64,000 nucleotides of DNA from Liopterus haemorrhoidalis (lineage: Eukaryota > Arthropoda > Insecta > Coleoptera > Dytiscidae). The DNA lies in the NCBI GenBank assembly GCA_963971575.1, contig OZ020624.1:6444903-6508902 (forward strand), in the 5' to 3' direction. This document shows positions 1 through 11,028 of this stretch, piece after piece. The translations under genes were made by a program, and so were the position numbers. Position 1 is the first letter of the stretch. Each line of letters starts with the position of its first letter. The notes below the pieces were generated by a model, which saw only the letters and a list, made by a program, of their open reading frames with translations, had not been told where the DNA came from and did not search any database.

Positions 1-2
1 GT

Positions 3-218
3 AAGCCTGACATAATCCTCCTGGATATCGAGACCAAACAGATGCTCGTGATCGAATTCTCAAGTCCAGCTGACAAGAATATCTCTCTCAAGGAGGAGCA
101 AAAGAGCTCCAAATATATAAGGTGGTGTAAGAGCTCTTAGAAAACTGTATCCAGGGTATAAAGTTAAGCTTGTAGTCCTGATAGTTGGTGTTTTGGGTGG
201 CATGAAAGCCTCATTAAA
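3..218 (+). pseudogene. LINE C-terminal endonuclease-like fragment, frameshifted
   Basis: The first frame reads KPDIILLDIETKQML, then VIEFSSPADKNISL, and stops at the TAG at 138-140. In another frame it continues from about 143 as RALRKLYPGYKV and VLIVGVLGGMKASL. The pattern KPDI...D...E/P..KEEEK..KY, then ...VIGALG, is what follows the reverse transcriptase in several non-LTR retrotransposons. One frameshift and a missing upstream part make it a dead fragment cut by the window edge. A short TTACAT-type repeat at 219-242 may be the 3' tail. Confidence 0.55.
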
Positions 219-242
219 GTTACATTACATTAGTTACATTAG

Positions 243-414
243 TACTGAGGAAAAAATGCAATACAATTATAATAACAATAATATAGAAATACTAATAATG
301 AATAAAATAAAGAATATAACACAATATATGCAAACGTACAATAAGATATAATATAACTAGTCTAATTTATTTTTATATCAACAAACTTTCTATAATGGTC
401 GTAAAAGATATCTA
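243..414. other. AT-rich spacer
   Basis: AT-rich sequence between the LINE tail and the first foldback element. Nothing recognisable seen. Confidence 0.4.
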
Positions 415-986
415 TAGACCGGGAGCTCATGACATTTTTGGTCTCCGATTTCATACAGCATGCCTTTTGGGAGGACAGAATATTTACCCTGTGACAACAA
501 AAAAGGGATGGTACTAAACACCTGCACGCTTTCCGGTCATAGGGAAAATTGCATTTCCACTTAAACACAAAATTTTTGTGTTTTTCTCTGATTTAATATT
601 GCTTGCCCTTTTGTCAAAAGAAAGTTATAACAAATTTAAAGTCTTTTAATTATAGGCATGCTGTATGAAAACGCGGAAAATCATATTTTTTTATTACAAG
701 ATCACATGACCGTTTGAGCCCTTTGGGACCCTCCGAATCGCATGCATATATTTAAAAGACTTTAAATTTGTTATAACTTTCTTTTGACAAAAGGGCAAGC
801 AATATTAAATCAGAGAAAAGCACAAAAATTTTGTGTTTAAGTGGAAATGCAATTTTCCCTATGACCGGAAAGCGTGTAGGGGTTTAGTACCATCCCTTTT
901 TTGTTGTCACAGGGTAAATATTCTCTCCTCCAAAAGGCATGCTGTATGAAATCGGAGACCAAAAACTGTCATGAGCTCCCGGTCTA
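415..986. mobile_element. Foldback MITE, copy 1 (TAGACCGGGAGCTC termini)
   Basis: Ends are TAGACCGGGAGCTCATGAC on the left and its reverse complement on the right. The inverted arms run about 240-260 bp each around a centre of roughly 80 bp, so the element is nearly a palindrome. A TA dinucleotide bounds both ends, as in Tc1/mariner-type insertions. It encodes no transposase. A second copy lies at 40824-41392. Both are presumably mobilised in trans. Confidence 0.8.
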
Positions 987-1078
987 CTACATCTCTATCA
1001 AAGACTTGCTTGTTTACTAGACTGAGCATTTTGTTCAGTGGTGACATAGATTCTGAAATTTTGAAAAAGTGATCATTT

Positions 1079-1333
1079 TTAATTCTCGAAAGAGACTCGA
1101 ATATTTAAATTTTGAAGAAGTTCTGGGGCATCTATTTTATTATTAAATAATTTAAACGCGAAATCCAAAGTGTGGATGTCGCGTCTCCATTCTAATGTTT
1201 GAAATTTCTTGCTATTATTGAGAGCTAGGTTTTTTAACTGGTTTACATAAGAGATACGAAAAGGATATGTTCCGGTTAATTTCAGGGTCAGGTTTCTTAC
1301 AAATCTCTTTTGTACTTTTTCTATAGTCGACAA
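1079..1333 (-). pseudogene. LINE reverse transcriptase C-terminal fragment
   Basis: Reads STIEKVQKRFVRNL, then RRDIHTLDFAFKLFNNKID and APELLQNLNIRVSFEN. This is the thumb/C-terminal part of jockey-like LINE proteins (consensus IEKVQ(R/K)RFLR ... L..RR...D..FLYK.LN..ID.PELL). The YADD-containing palm is absent and the frame ends about 84 codons in, so it is a truncated, non-functional copy. Confidence 0.65.
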
Positions 1334-1556
1334 TTTAAGTCTATAGTCGACTAATTTTAGAGCTGTGAATCCAGTTTTAGCGTTTTACTGAAGGTAATAT
1401 TTTGTGCGATACATAAAATTAATATGGAACTCGGAGCGTTAATATTAGTTATTTATTTAACGTGGCCATGTAACTTTTAAAGAGTTTTAGCATCCAACAT
1501 AATATCGTTTCTTCTTTTTCTTCTACCTATTTTTATTATTCTAGAGTTCTTGGGTG

Positions 1557-3393
1557 CAGGGCCGCGCCAAGGTGTGTTGGCGCCGGGGTGCAAGGTAAAA
1601 ATTGCCGCCCCTAACAAGTTAAATGCAATTTTTTTAAATATAACAAGTATACATATATTTTCGAAAAAACTATGTTACGCAGGATAACAAAAAAACATAC
1701 ACAGATTGCTATATAGTGATTCTTAACCTATCTTCGAAAATGTAACTATATATAGAATTCTTCACTACAAACAACTTTTTCCTATACTATTTTTCAATAA
1801 AATTAAAATTAAAAAAGCTTGTCAAAAAAAAAACAAGGCGAGTACCACTAATTTCAAATAAAAAAAACAAAAACGAAACTTTATATGTACCTATATATTT
1901 TAGTTAAAAATTCACCTTTCTTGCCTTTAGGGTCACAAATTCATTAATTAATTCCGTTAAATCTAAATCCACTGCTATTTTATTTTCTATACTAATTGAA
2001 GCCAAATTTTTTAACCTATCCTGTGACATGGAAGATCTTAAGTAATTTTTTATTAATTTAAGCTTGGAAAAACTTCTTTCGCCAGATGCCACTGTTACAG
2101 GAATGGTCAAAAATATTCTTAATGCAATTGTTACATTTGGGAAAATTGCAGTAAGATCATAAGTTACTATATACTCTAAAACTGCCAAAGCATTCATGTC
2201 GGGCTTAATGAAAGTTAATAGGATTTAGATTTCATCGCATTAATCTATTGCATTTATATCAGATTCATTTTTTGCATTATCAGATAATTTTATTTGTAGA
2301 TCTATACAATGTTTTATTTTCATGTCACGATTGAATTCCAGCAACGAATACATGTTGTTTAAAAACTGAAAAGTGTCATTATAAGCTGTCATTAGTTCAA
2401 ATCTTTCTTTTATTTTCGATATTGCTGTATCTAATATAGTGAAAAAAAAATTAATTCTATAATTTTGTAATGGCAGATTAGGACTTTCATCTACATTTTC
2501 ATACGAAAATATTCTCTTTTTTTTTCGAGGTCTGACAATGTCAATCGCTGGAAACTCGGTTTCACAATCAATTTCTTGTGCAATTTTTTTAGATTCATTT
2601 AAGATATTTTCAAAATTATCATCGGACCTACATTGTTGCAAGAAATCATTAAGATCTTTTAACATCTCAATTGCAGTTGGCAAAACTAAGTCGCTTTTTT
2701 GTAAAAATTTACTAACTACATTTACTTTGGATAATATGTTATACCGAATAAGTATAGAACATATAAATTTGTATGATTTAATTTTTTTTATGAGAGAATG
2801 AGCTATATTTCTAGTATTAGCATCCTTAGATGAATCGTTAAATAAAATGTATAATGCGTCATAAATGGATTCTAAATTATACCTTAAAACTTTTACAGCG
2901 TCGATTCTACTTTCCCACCTAGATTCAGACACTGGTTTAACAATTTAAAAATTTTATAATTGTTTAAAACAACAATATAAACGAACAAGATGTTGGTGTG
3001 AATGATGAAATTCAAATACAGTACGAAGTACGACTACCGTCTCGTACCTCCGGGGAGTGGAGATATAAATATGTTTTAGAAAATAACTAAAGTTGGGGTG
3101 TTAGGGTCAAATTTTATTACATCTCTGGTTTTCATGTTCATAAGGGTGTTACAAGTGTTCACCAGATGTTTGAGAAAGAAAAAAAAATTATGTGATTGTT
3201 AGTTTTTGTTTTTTTCAAATGGCAGTAAAATTTGTTTTTAATTTTGCGTTCTATCAGTTTTGGCGCCCCCCTTCATTTGGCGCCCATGGCACGTGCCATG
3301 TCTGCCATACCCTAGTTACACCTCTGGTGCCGCCCCCAAAACGTGCCGCCCGGGTGCCATGCACCCCTTGAACCCCCGCTTAGCGCGGCCCTG
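1557..3393 (-). mobile_element. hAT transposon with perfect 8-bp target duplication
   Basis: Left terminus CAGGGCCGCGCCAAGG and right terminus (reverse complement) CAGGGCCGCGCTAAGC are hAT-type TIRs. Both sides carry the 8-bp duplication CTTGGGTG (1549-1556 and 3394-3401). Subterminal DNA is rich in GGCGCC and GCCGCCC blocks. The 1,837-bp element retains only the C-terminal half of its transposase, so it is an internally deleted, non-autonomous copy. Confidence 0.9.
1904..2932 (-). pseudogene. hAT transposase, C-terminal half, two in-frame stops
   Basis: Starting near 2932 the frame reads SRWESRIDAVKVLRYNLESI, a motif of hAT transposases of the ZMYM1/THAP0-like group. It ends with LRIFLTIPVTVASGERSFSK and LKLIKNYLRSSMSQDRL, the conserved hAT dimerisation region. 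The parts before and after 2240 are in the same frame, separated by TAA codons at 2240-2242 and 2228-2230. The N-terminal zinc finger and first catalytic region are missing. The protein cannot be made intact; its ends may still be mobilised in trans. Confidence 0.85.
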
Positions 3394-3401
3394 CTTGGGT
3401 G

Positions 3402-3889
3402 ATTTTCACATTCTTTAAAATGTTTTAAATGTCTAATTTTAACCTCTGCAGAAGATTTTACTATAGCATATTATTATTTATTGTTTCTCTCCAAAAGGCA
3501 AAATATAAAGCTAACCTTTAAATCTGTTGATTTTCTTAATTCATAAGAAATAAGAGAGTATAACAGGAGATAGAGTTTATTTAGAGAATTTTTAATGATG
3601 AGCAAAGGTACGAACCATCTAAAATATACATGGCCACGATTGAAATGGCGAAGTGGAAATGCCAAATCGAAAATGAATAATGTAGAAATGAGAATGAACG
3701 ACCGTTAAATGTGAGCAATGGAACTGTCTCAGGAGAAGGGAGAGCCGATGTATTTTGTTGCATTGAAAGCGAAATTGAAAAGCTTTCAAAAGCGGAGAGA
3801 AAGAGAACATTTTTTAACATTTCACATTTGTATCTGACTCGGTTGCAGAGCAACGTTATAACACTAGATATACTTTATAAAGAACACAA
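3402..3889. other. Non-coding spacer
   Basis: Between the hAT target duplication and the next MITE. Several 60-90 codon frames overlap on both strands without recognisable motifs. I see no supported gene. Confidence 0.4.
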
Positions 3890-3897
3890 GATATAAT

Positions 3898-4147
3898 CAG
3901 TGGCGGACTTTCGCAGAGACAAAAAAGGCAATTGTCTTGGGCCCGTAATTTTCAAGGGCCTGATTTGGGAGGTGAGGACCTTTTGTTTTGCTCTTCACTT
4001 AGATTTGAGAGATGAGGACCTTCTTTTTTTTGCTCTTCACTTGAATTTGAGAGATGAGGACCTTTTTTTTGCACTTTGAACGCTTCTAGGTTGAGGGCTC
4101 GTAAATCAAAAATGTCTTGGGCCCGGCGAAGGCTTAATCCGCCACTG
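3898..4147. mobile_element. hAT MITE (CAGTGGCGGA termini)
   Basis: 250-bp element with TIR CAGTGGCGGA/TCCGCCACTG, flanked by the perfect 8-bp duplication GATATAAT (3890-3897, 4148-4155). The interior is about three copies of a roughly 50-bp unit (GAGGACCTTTT ... GCTCTTCACTT ... TTTGAGAGAT). The same unit recurs inside an unrelated-looking element at 15.3 kb. Confidence 0.85.
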
Positions 4148-4187
4148 GATATAATGAATACAATCAGGGCTGATTTTCGGTCTAGCC

Positions 4188-4250
4188 CAGTGATTCCCAA
4201 TCTTTTTTGCCCTGCGTCACTCTTTGCAGCCCATTTACCTAAATTGTAAC
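4188..4250 (+). mobile_element. hAT terminus fragment (CAGTGATTCCCAA)
   Basis: CAGTGATTCCCAATC resembles the CAGTGRTTCCCAA termini of insect hAT elements (compare 52051). Only the left end is seen; another element starts at 4251. Confidence 0.45.
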
Positions 4251-4390
4251 TAGGGATATGCGATACTGACAAAGTTTCGATATTTGGGTATCGATAATAT
4301 CGCATAAAAGTATCGATAACGGTATCGTATCGAAACAAAATATCGATATTTTCAAGTATCGAAAGGAAAAATGAATATATTTTATATAAA
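4251..4390 (+). mobile_element. End of a TATCGATA-repeat transposon
   Basis: Starts TAGGGATATGCGATACTGAC and continues with several TATCGATA motifs, a subterminal-repeat style seen in hAT elements. A second, closely similar left end lies at 59654. The matching right end is not clear; TATCGATA-like motifs at 6470-6570 may belong to it. Confidence 0.5.
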
Positions 4391-4570
4391 ACGTAAAAAC
4401 ATTTTAAAATATAATTGACAGAGGAGTCCGTGTATTCTCGGTGAAACATATTTAATATAAGATTAATAAATATAATATAATTAATTAATAAATATTTATT
4501 AATCTTATAAAAACATTTTATTCTTATTTCAAATTTAATTGTTTTACAATAATATATAGATTAAAGTATA

Positions 4571-4998
4571 TAGGCTATTCCAAACGTTTATGCCGAACTT
4601 AATGGGAATTTCGTTCTTTTAGGTTGTCTCGAATCACGAGAACAGACCTTGCTTGAGTTATTTCATTTTTCAGGTTGGTATATGAAAATTTAAAATTCCA
4701 ACAGTGAAATTGTTCTGTGAGTGAAACCATGGAAACGAATGACATTTATTACAAATTTTAATACTTTTTTACATATTTTGAGGACAAAACATATAAATAA
4801 ATGGGAAATTTTTATTAAGAATGGCAAAAAATTAAAATGCAATGAAAAGGACATTTTATAATGACAATCAATTTAATCTAGAATTTGCAATGTGAGTATG
4901 ATTTACAAAACTTAAACAAAATGACCAAAAGTCCGAATTAATTGATAAAATTACTAGATTTCAAAATCTAGTTCCACCTAAACGTTTGGAATAGCCTA
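4571..4998. mobile_element. MITE (TAGGCTATTCCAAACGTTTA)
   Basis: The 20-bp ends TAGGCTATTCCAAACGTTTA and its reverse complement are identical, flanked by TATA on both sides, so the target duplication is TA or TATA. The interior has no coding capacity. Related ends occur at 13340/15093 and inside the ATCGATG elements. Confidence 0.75.
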
Positions 4999-5093
4999 TA
5001 TATGCTGTTCACTTTTGTTAAAACAAACTAAGAGGAAATTTTGATTTAAATAGTTTGCACTTTTGAAATTGTATGTCAGGTTGGTATTAAAAA

Positions 5094-6126
5094 ATTGATG
5101 TGAAGTATGAATTTTCACACATTTCAGGGTTTTGCAGGTATTTAGTAAGTGAATGATGATTATTTGGAATGCCAAAACAAATTTTATATTAAAATATTTT
5201 TTTTGTTAATTTTAATTCGAACGCCTAATACCATTATTTAGGTTTCTAAATATGTGCAGTATTTTTTTTTTTTATATATATAGCAAGGTTCATTAAGAAT
5301 TTTAAAAATGGCGCTTATGGCTTCCATTGGTTGTTATAAGTTCCGCCCCTCTGATTTCGTGTACATTGAAACAGAATTAAATTATAATTTAAACAATTTC
5401 CACTGGTTATTAAATTTACGCTTTTAAAAATTAAATGCAACATTTACCAAAATATAACTAGAATTTTGAAAAAATAATTTAAACAATATAAAAATTAAAA
5501 AAAAAAACAAAAAATAATATTGTCTCTTCTCGCAGGGTTCGATCCCTTTCGGATCGAGTTACTTGGGTGAAAAGCTAGTGTCAAAACCACTACACCAGCA
5601 TACACGTTCCAGTGTAGCGTGTTACAAAGCTATAACTTGTGTACATTATTACCAAAAATCACAAAAAATGCGTTAAAAAAACGTAATCTGATCAAAAATT
5701 CCTGTTGTACTATTCCGGTTCACACCAATGTACATTACTTAAAATTTTTCAGATTTTTAGTATAACCATCTGGGCTACAGGGTGTGACAAAAAAAAATTT
5801 GCACAATTTTGGCAAAAATCACCTCATAATAATTTATTTTACAAAAATAAAAATTTGATCGTTAATCCACGTACCAAGGGCTTTCATTTGATACCCTACT
5901 CAGAATTATAAAAAAATATTTTTTTTTTAGATGAGCACATTTTTGTTTATATTTTTAGGGGGATATGTTTTTTAGATGTTTTAGTATTTTTCCTATATGC
6001 GAGTCAAAGAGTTGTATAAGCGTGCCAAATTTCAACTCTCTAGGTTTAGCCGTTTGGCTACAATTTTTACCGAACAGACAGACAGACAGACAGGGTTTTT
6101 TGGTCATACCTACAAAACCTTAAAAA
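5094..6126 (-). mobile_element. Family A HINE-like element, copy A1
   Basis: Read on the minus strand it starts TTTTAAGGTTTTGTAGGTAT, has a GTCT microsatellite, a body of about 0.8 kb, the opposite subterminal repeat ATACCTGCAAAACCCT, then a hairpin (GTGTGAA/TTCACAC-type) and ends ...CATCAATTTTT. That order matches non-autonomous Helentron (HINE/DINE-like) elements by inference. It carries a tRNA-like segment at 5522-5600. No protein is encoded. Confidence 0.7.
5522..5600 (-). other. tRNA-like pol III promoter segment in A1
   Basis: On the minus strand: an A-box-like TGGTGTAGTGG and, about 45 nt later, a B-box-like GGGATCGAACCCTG, followed within 15 nt by T-runs that could terminate pol III. 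It does not fold as a complete tRNA by eye. Closest to the segment in A10. Confidence 0.55.
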
Positions 6127-6560
6127 TGGTAAAAAAAAATGGTAAGGCAGTGGCGCCTATAGGTCTGAGTGATTGTTTAAGTTAGGGAAGACTGTCTTCA
6201 TATCGTCCCAAACCAGTAGCGGATTGGATTTCAGAGGTGAAACTGGATTTTTCAAATACAGTGATAGTTCATCGTAGTTCAGTTTTGTTTGAACCACGTT
6301 GGCCTGTGCCTGATTTTAGTTTCCTCTTTCCATGTGCCATGTCAGTATGGTGACTCCAAAGAGCTACTAGAGCTACTACTTTTCACCAGATTACAATTTT
6401 TAGAAGTGTTTCTTATTAAAAAAAATAAATACATAATCACATATTTATGTGTGAATACGATATTGTTAAAAAGAAGCGATTCGATACGATACTGGGTCAA
6501 ATGTACTGATATTAGTAAAGTATTGAAAGATTAGTATCGATACTAAAATCATGATATCGA
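6127..6560. other. Spacer with TATCGATA-like motifs
   Basis: No gene seen. From 6478 onward, CGATTCGATACGATAC and TATCGATAC motifs suggest the far end of a transposon related to 4251, directly abutting the LINE that follows. Confidence 0.35.
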
Positions 6561-7622
6561 ATGAAAAATATCGATACTGTCATTATTACTCCACATGACC
6601 TCTTAATTACAAAATTATCCTGTTACAATATTGGCCCTGATAGTATTAATTTATTGAAGTCCTATCTAACAAATAGGAAACAATATGTATGGGCTAATGG
6701 TAAAAAATCTGAAGAGCTGGAGATAAATTCTGGGGTGCCACAGGGTTCAATTTTAGGACCACTGCTGTTCATAATTTTTATTAATGATCTGCCATTAAAT
6801 ATGAATCAAGTTAATACTATACTGTATGCAGATGATACTACAATTTTGAATAATGATTCTAATTATGAACAGCTTATAGATCAAAGCCAGTTAAGCCTGG
6901 AACGTATTAAAGAGTGGTTCAGAGCTAATATGTTAAGTATTAATGTAGCTAAAACACAACATCTGTTTTTTTCAATGAGGGCTCCCGACCCTGTTAACAA
7001 CGACTCAGTAAAGTTTTTGGGTGTTGTCATAGGTGCTAATCTCAATTGGGAGAAACATATAGAAGTAACATCCGCAAAGCTTTGTAAGTCCATATATTGT
7101 ATCAGGAATTTAAAACAAAATGTTACTCAAAATGTTCTATTAACAGCATACTATGCATTATTTCAGTCTCATGTCACCTATGCCTTATTAGCCTGGGGGC
7201 ATTCCTCTCATGCCGAAAGAATTTTTGGTTTGCAGCGACGTGTTGTTAGAATTTTTAGCGGTTTAGCATACAGAGATGATTGTAGAAGTTCCTTTGTCAA
7301 TTTAGGTATTCTGACGTTTCCCTGCTTGTACATTTATTGCTGCTTGACACATGTCCACTTAAATTATAAAGACAAAAAACTTCAAAAAGATGTTCACAGC
7401 TACAATACCCGTGGCAAAGAACTAATCAGGCCTGATTATACAAGACTGACCTCAACTAGATACTCGTTGAACTATTATGCCACTAAATTTTACAATGTTC
7501 TCCCTTATGAAATAAAAAAATTACCATTAAAATCATTCAAGATCAAACTAAAATCCCTCCTAATTAACAAGGCATTTTATAGCTTTGACGAGTATCTAAC
7601 GGACAATTTTGACAAACTTTAA
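6561..7622 (+). pseudogene. LINE reverse transcriptase, 5'-truncated, frame open
   Basis: An RNA-dependent DNA polymerase lacking its N-terminal part. The frame is open for 353 codons. The first eight or so (MKNIDTVI) span the junction with upstream DNA, and LINE homology starts near PHDLLITKLSCYNIG. Seen in order: SYLTNRKQYV, SGVPQGSILGPLLF, the catalytic ILYADDTT, FLGVVIGANLNWEKH, YALLAWGHSS, and a C-terminal region typical of jockey-like LINEs. Fingers and the first catalytic aspartate (motif A) are missing, so it should be inactive despite the long frame. Confidence 0.8.
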
Positions 7623-7738
7623 CAAACTTTCTACATGACTGCAGCTTTTTCTCGCAATATATGCCTCGTAACTTTTAATTTGTGATTTTAATATGTCTTA
7701 TTTTATTTTTAAATGTATTAATATTTTTTAATATGTCC

Positions 7739-7789
7739 TTTTAGGGTTTTGTAGGTATGACCAAAAAACCCTTATACCGTCATTTTGTC

Positions 7790-7823
<34 letters not shown>

Positions 7824-8808
7824 TCGGTAAAAATTGTAGCCAAACGGCTAAACCTAGAGAGTTGAAATTTGGCATGCTTATACAACTCCTTGACCCGCAC
7901 ATAGGAAAAATACTAAAACATTTAAAAAACATACCCTCCTAAAAATATAAACAAATATGTGCTCATCGAAAACAAAAATATTTTTTTTAAATTATGAGTA
8001 GGGTATCAAATGAAAGCGTTTAGTACGTGGATTAACGATCAAATTTTTATTTTTGAAAAATAAATTATTTTGTTGCGATTTTTGCCAAAATTGTGCAAAA
8101 AAAAATTTGTCCCACACCCTGTAGCCCAGATGGTTTAAACTAAATATCTGAAAAAATTCTAAGTAATGTACATTGGTGTGAACCGGAATAGTTCAACAGG
8201 AATTTTTGATCAGATAATGTTTTTGGAAAAAAAAAGCATTTTTTGTGTTTTTTTGCTAATAATGTTGACAACTTATAGTTATATAATACGCTAAACAGTA
8301 ACGTATTTTTTGGTGCAGTGGCTAAGATACTAGCGTTCTGTCCAAGAATTCATATTCGAACTCATGTTCGAGTCCTACGTGAGGAGACAATATTATTTTT
8401 TATTTTTTTTTTTTGCATTTTTATATTGTTTAAATTATTTTTTCAAAATTTTAATTATATTTTGGCAATTGTTGCATTTAATTTTTAATAGCCAGTGGAA
8501 ATTGTTGAAATTATAATTTAATTATATATTTGAATGTACACGAAATCAAAGGGGAGGAGCTATGACTAAAAACAACCAATGGAAGCCATAGGCGCAATTT
8601 TCAAAATCTTAATGAATCTTGATATATAAAAAAAAAATACTGCACATCTTTAAAAAGTTAAATAATGGTAGTAGGCATTCGATTTAAAATTCATAAAAAA
8701 ATATTTTGACATAAAATTTGTTTTGGCATCCCAAATAATCATCATTCACTTACTAAATACCTGCAAAACCCTGAAATGTGTGAAAATTCACACTTCACAT
8801 CAATTTTT
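7739..8808 (+). mobile_element. Family A HINE-like element, copy A2 (full length)
   Basis: 5' TTTTAGGGTTTTGTAGGTAT, GTCT repeat at about 7791-7824, a TTCGGTAAAAATTGTAGCC block, body, subterminal repeat ATACCTGCAAAACCCTG, hairpin GTGTGAAAATTCACAC, and 3' end CACATCAATTTTT. It sits in the 3' UTR of the LINE, so it is younger than the LINE. Serves as the reference copy for the family. Confidence 0.75.
8311..8388 (+). other. tRNA-like pol III promoter segment in A2
   Basis: A-box-like TGCAGTGGCTAAGATACTAG and B-box-like TGTTCGAGTCCTACG about 45 nt apart, followed by GAGACAATATTATTTTTTATT, i.e. T-run terminators. The anticodon-arm part differs from every other copy. Confidence 0.55.
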
Positions 8809-8954
8809 TATTGTAAATTTTAATGATATTTTTTGTATTTTAATATGTTTCATTTTATTATAAATTGTACTAATATTGTTTTATATTATGACGAATGTAA
8901 AAAATTCAAATTTTATTAACATGAATAAATATTATTATTATTATTATTATTATT

Positions 8955-9727
8955 AAACTCCAACAGCGGTAAAACAATCAAGATCACAACACAAAAATTT
9001 TCACTCACCCATCTCTAATTCAAAGGTATTACGAGTCAAAAGGCTGTCAAAAGCGAGAAACTTCCGTATTTTCATTATTCCTGCGAACAAAGACATTTTT
9101 GTCGCAGTGTAGAATTAGCTGCTTTCATTGTACTTAACTACCCCAACTTGAATTTACTATATTTTGTATCAGAATATTATTATGCAGACTAATATTCCAG
9201 AGGGGGCACTTAGCACGTAGAAACAAAATTGTTCGCCTGATAAAAGATAAAACTTAAGTATAACAATTTTTTGGTATAAATGACAGAAAATAAGATCTAA
9301 TAACATAAAATAAGTGCATTTGAGTTCAGTCAACTCTTGAAAAAAATGTAGATAGCATGTAAATTACCCCATTATAAAATAGAGCCATTTTCTCTTTACT
9401 CCCGAGAAATAAAATATAAGCACATACATACAATGTCAACATACGTAAAAGCTTAACACGAAATGAAAAGCTATGTGCCAGATAATAGAGTTTTTAATGA
9501 ATTTTTACCCGTGCAAACAAACTACACATTAGTTTAATGTGGTAAATGAAGAGATATGACATGACTATGAACTAAACAAGCAGTAACAAGTCTGAAGTGA
9601 CCTGCACTTAATGGCTTGTCTAAATTTTATTATCTCGTACTGAACTAACAAAGTTTTTAGATTTCAGGTCTGGTTGTATAGAGTTTGTTAAACCTATCAA
9701 CAGGATTTTTATCTCGTCTGTATACAC
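8955..9727. other. Unassigned spacer
   Basis: No coding region or clear repeat. CCCATCTCTAATTC at 9007-9020 matches the end of TAGAGATGGG-type hAT elements and may be an isolated terminus. Confidence 0.35.
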
Positions 9728-10813
9728 TAGGGATGGGAAAAAACATCGATGTATCGAAAACATCGATGTTTGTTTTAAAAACATCGATGTTTTTACCATC
9801 GATGGTCAGCTGGCGATAGTATCGATAAAACATCGATGTCTACTACCGATGTCGATGTTTAAACTTTGAAATTCAGAAACTACCGCTAGAGGCACTGGAA
9901 TCGTTCTTATTCTTCTTAGCAGTTAGCAGAATACGAAAAAATAAGAAGAAACTTCTAATTTTTGCAAACAAGGCGAACGACCAACGACGCCAACACACTT
10001 TTTCTTTTTGAGTCTTGTTGACACTTTCCCAGTTGTTATTCCTCCAATCCTTGGATTTATGTAAGTTGTCATTAGCCATTTTTTTATATATTGAAGTTGG
10101 CTTTTCCTGAACAAAATGATCAAAAGCTTCAATTAATCGGTAAAAGTAACTAGAATTGAAAATCTAGTTCCGCCTAAACCAAAGGAACAGACATTATTTC
10201 AACTTAAAAAAGTATGAAAATAATTGTGTATGACCGTGTTATTTTTATGTTAAATAATATAAAATTAACATTAAGATTACTATATTAGTATTGTAATAAA
10301 ATCCAATATTTCATTTTAGAAATGTAAAAGTAGTAAGGTCTGTTCCTTTGGTTTAGGCGGAACTAGATTTTCAATTCTAGTTACTTTTACCGATTGATTG
10401 AAGCTTTTGATCATTTTGTTCAGGAAAAGTCAACTTCAATATATAAAAAAATATCTAATGACAAATTAGAAAAATGAAAATTGCGCTTAGTTCCGCCTAA
10501 TCTTTTGGAATAAATTGTAGGTACAAATTAGGATTATTATATTGGGTATAATAATATTAATGTGAAATTAATTACTATTAAAAAGGAATATTTCTATTTC
10601 AAAATTTAATAAATGCTTTTTGTGTATTATGTGTTACTTTTTTCTAATTTTATCTTTTTTATTACATTATTAAATAAAACCTATATAATATATATAAATA
10701 AATATCATTTTTTAATATTAATAAAACATCGATGTTTCCGATACATCGATGTTTTTCCTTCGATGTTTTTTCAACATCGATAGTAAGCGCCGATGTTAAC
10801 ATCGATGTTAAAC
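9728..10813 (+). mobile_element. ATCGATG-repeat hAT-like element, copy 1 (right end lost)
   Basis: Starts TAGGGATGGGAAAAAACATC. Both subterminal regions are packed with ACATCGATGTTT motifs. The interior holds an inverted repeat with arms near 10079-10195 and 10340-10460, including GGAACTAGATTTTC-type sequence and GTTCCTTTGGTTTAGGCGG. The intact sister copy is 59779-60881 in reverse orientation. This copy lacks the terminal TTACAACCCTA seen there and runs straight into a different hAT MITE. Confidence 0.7.
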
Positions 10814-10919
10814 AATATTCCTCCTACTGCGTTAGTTAGACCAATGTTTTGACTTGGATCGTCTCGGAAACATCCTTGACACATTAAGGGTGCAGGGAAC
10901 CGAAAAATTTGGGAACTAC
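10814..10919. mobile_element. hAT MITE fragment related to 52051-52179
   Basis: ACTGCGTTAGTTAGACCAAT and TTGGGAACTACTG align with the MITE at 52051-52179, but the first 30 or so bases are absent. It is fused to the broken end of the ATCGATG element. Confidence 0.6.
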
Positions 10920-11028
10920 TGATTTACCACCATTTTGACAGATTTTATCTGTCTGCCAGTGTCTCCGTTTTTCCAAGCAAAACTCAAAAACTGCTGGTTT
11001 GATTTTAATAAAACTATGTATAATATAG

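Larger units (their letters stand above)
6561..8954 (+). mobile_element. 5'-truncated jockey-like LINE, interrupted by A2
   Basis: RT coding sequence, a 3' UTR split by a family A element (7739-8808), and a terminal (TTA)n tail at about 8928-8954. The 3' UTR sequence resumes after the inserted element and runs to an AATAAATATTATTATT tail. The 5' half (ORF1, endonuclease, start of RT) is missing, as usual for abortive reverse transcription. Confidence 0.75.

Noticed and set aside
3474..3896. Cluster of 60-90 codon frames on both strands
   Set aside because: Mutually overlapping, no motif, no supporting context.
9873..10079. 68-codon minus-strand frame with KEKVCWRRWSF
   Set aside because: Lies inside the ATCGATG hAT element; the DNA is conserved in the other copy as transposon sequence. 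No start, splice or family signal supports a gene.
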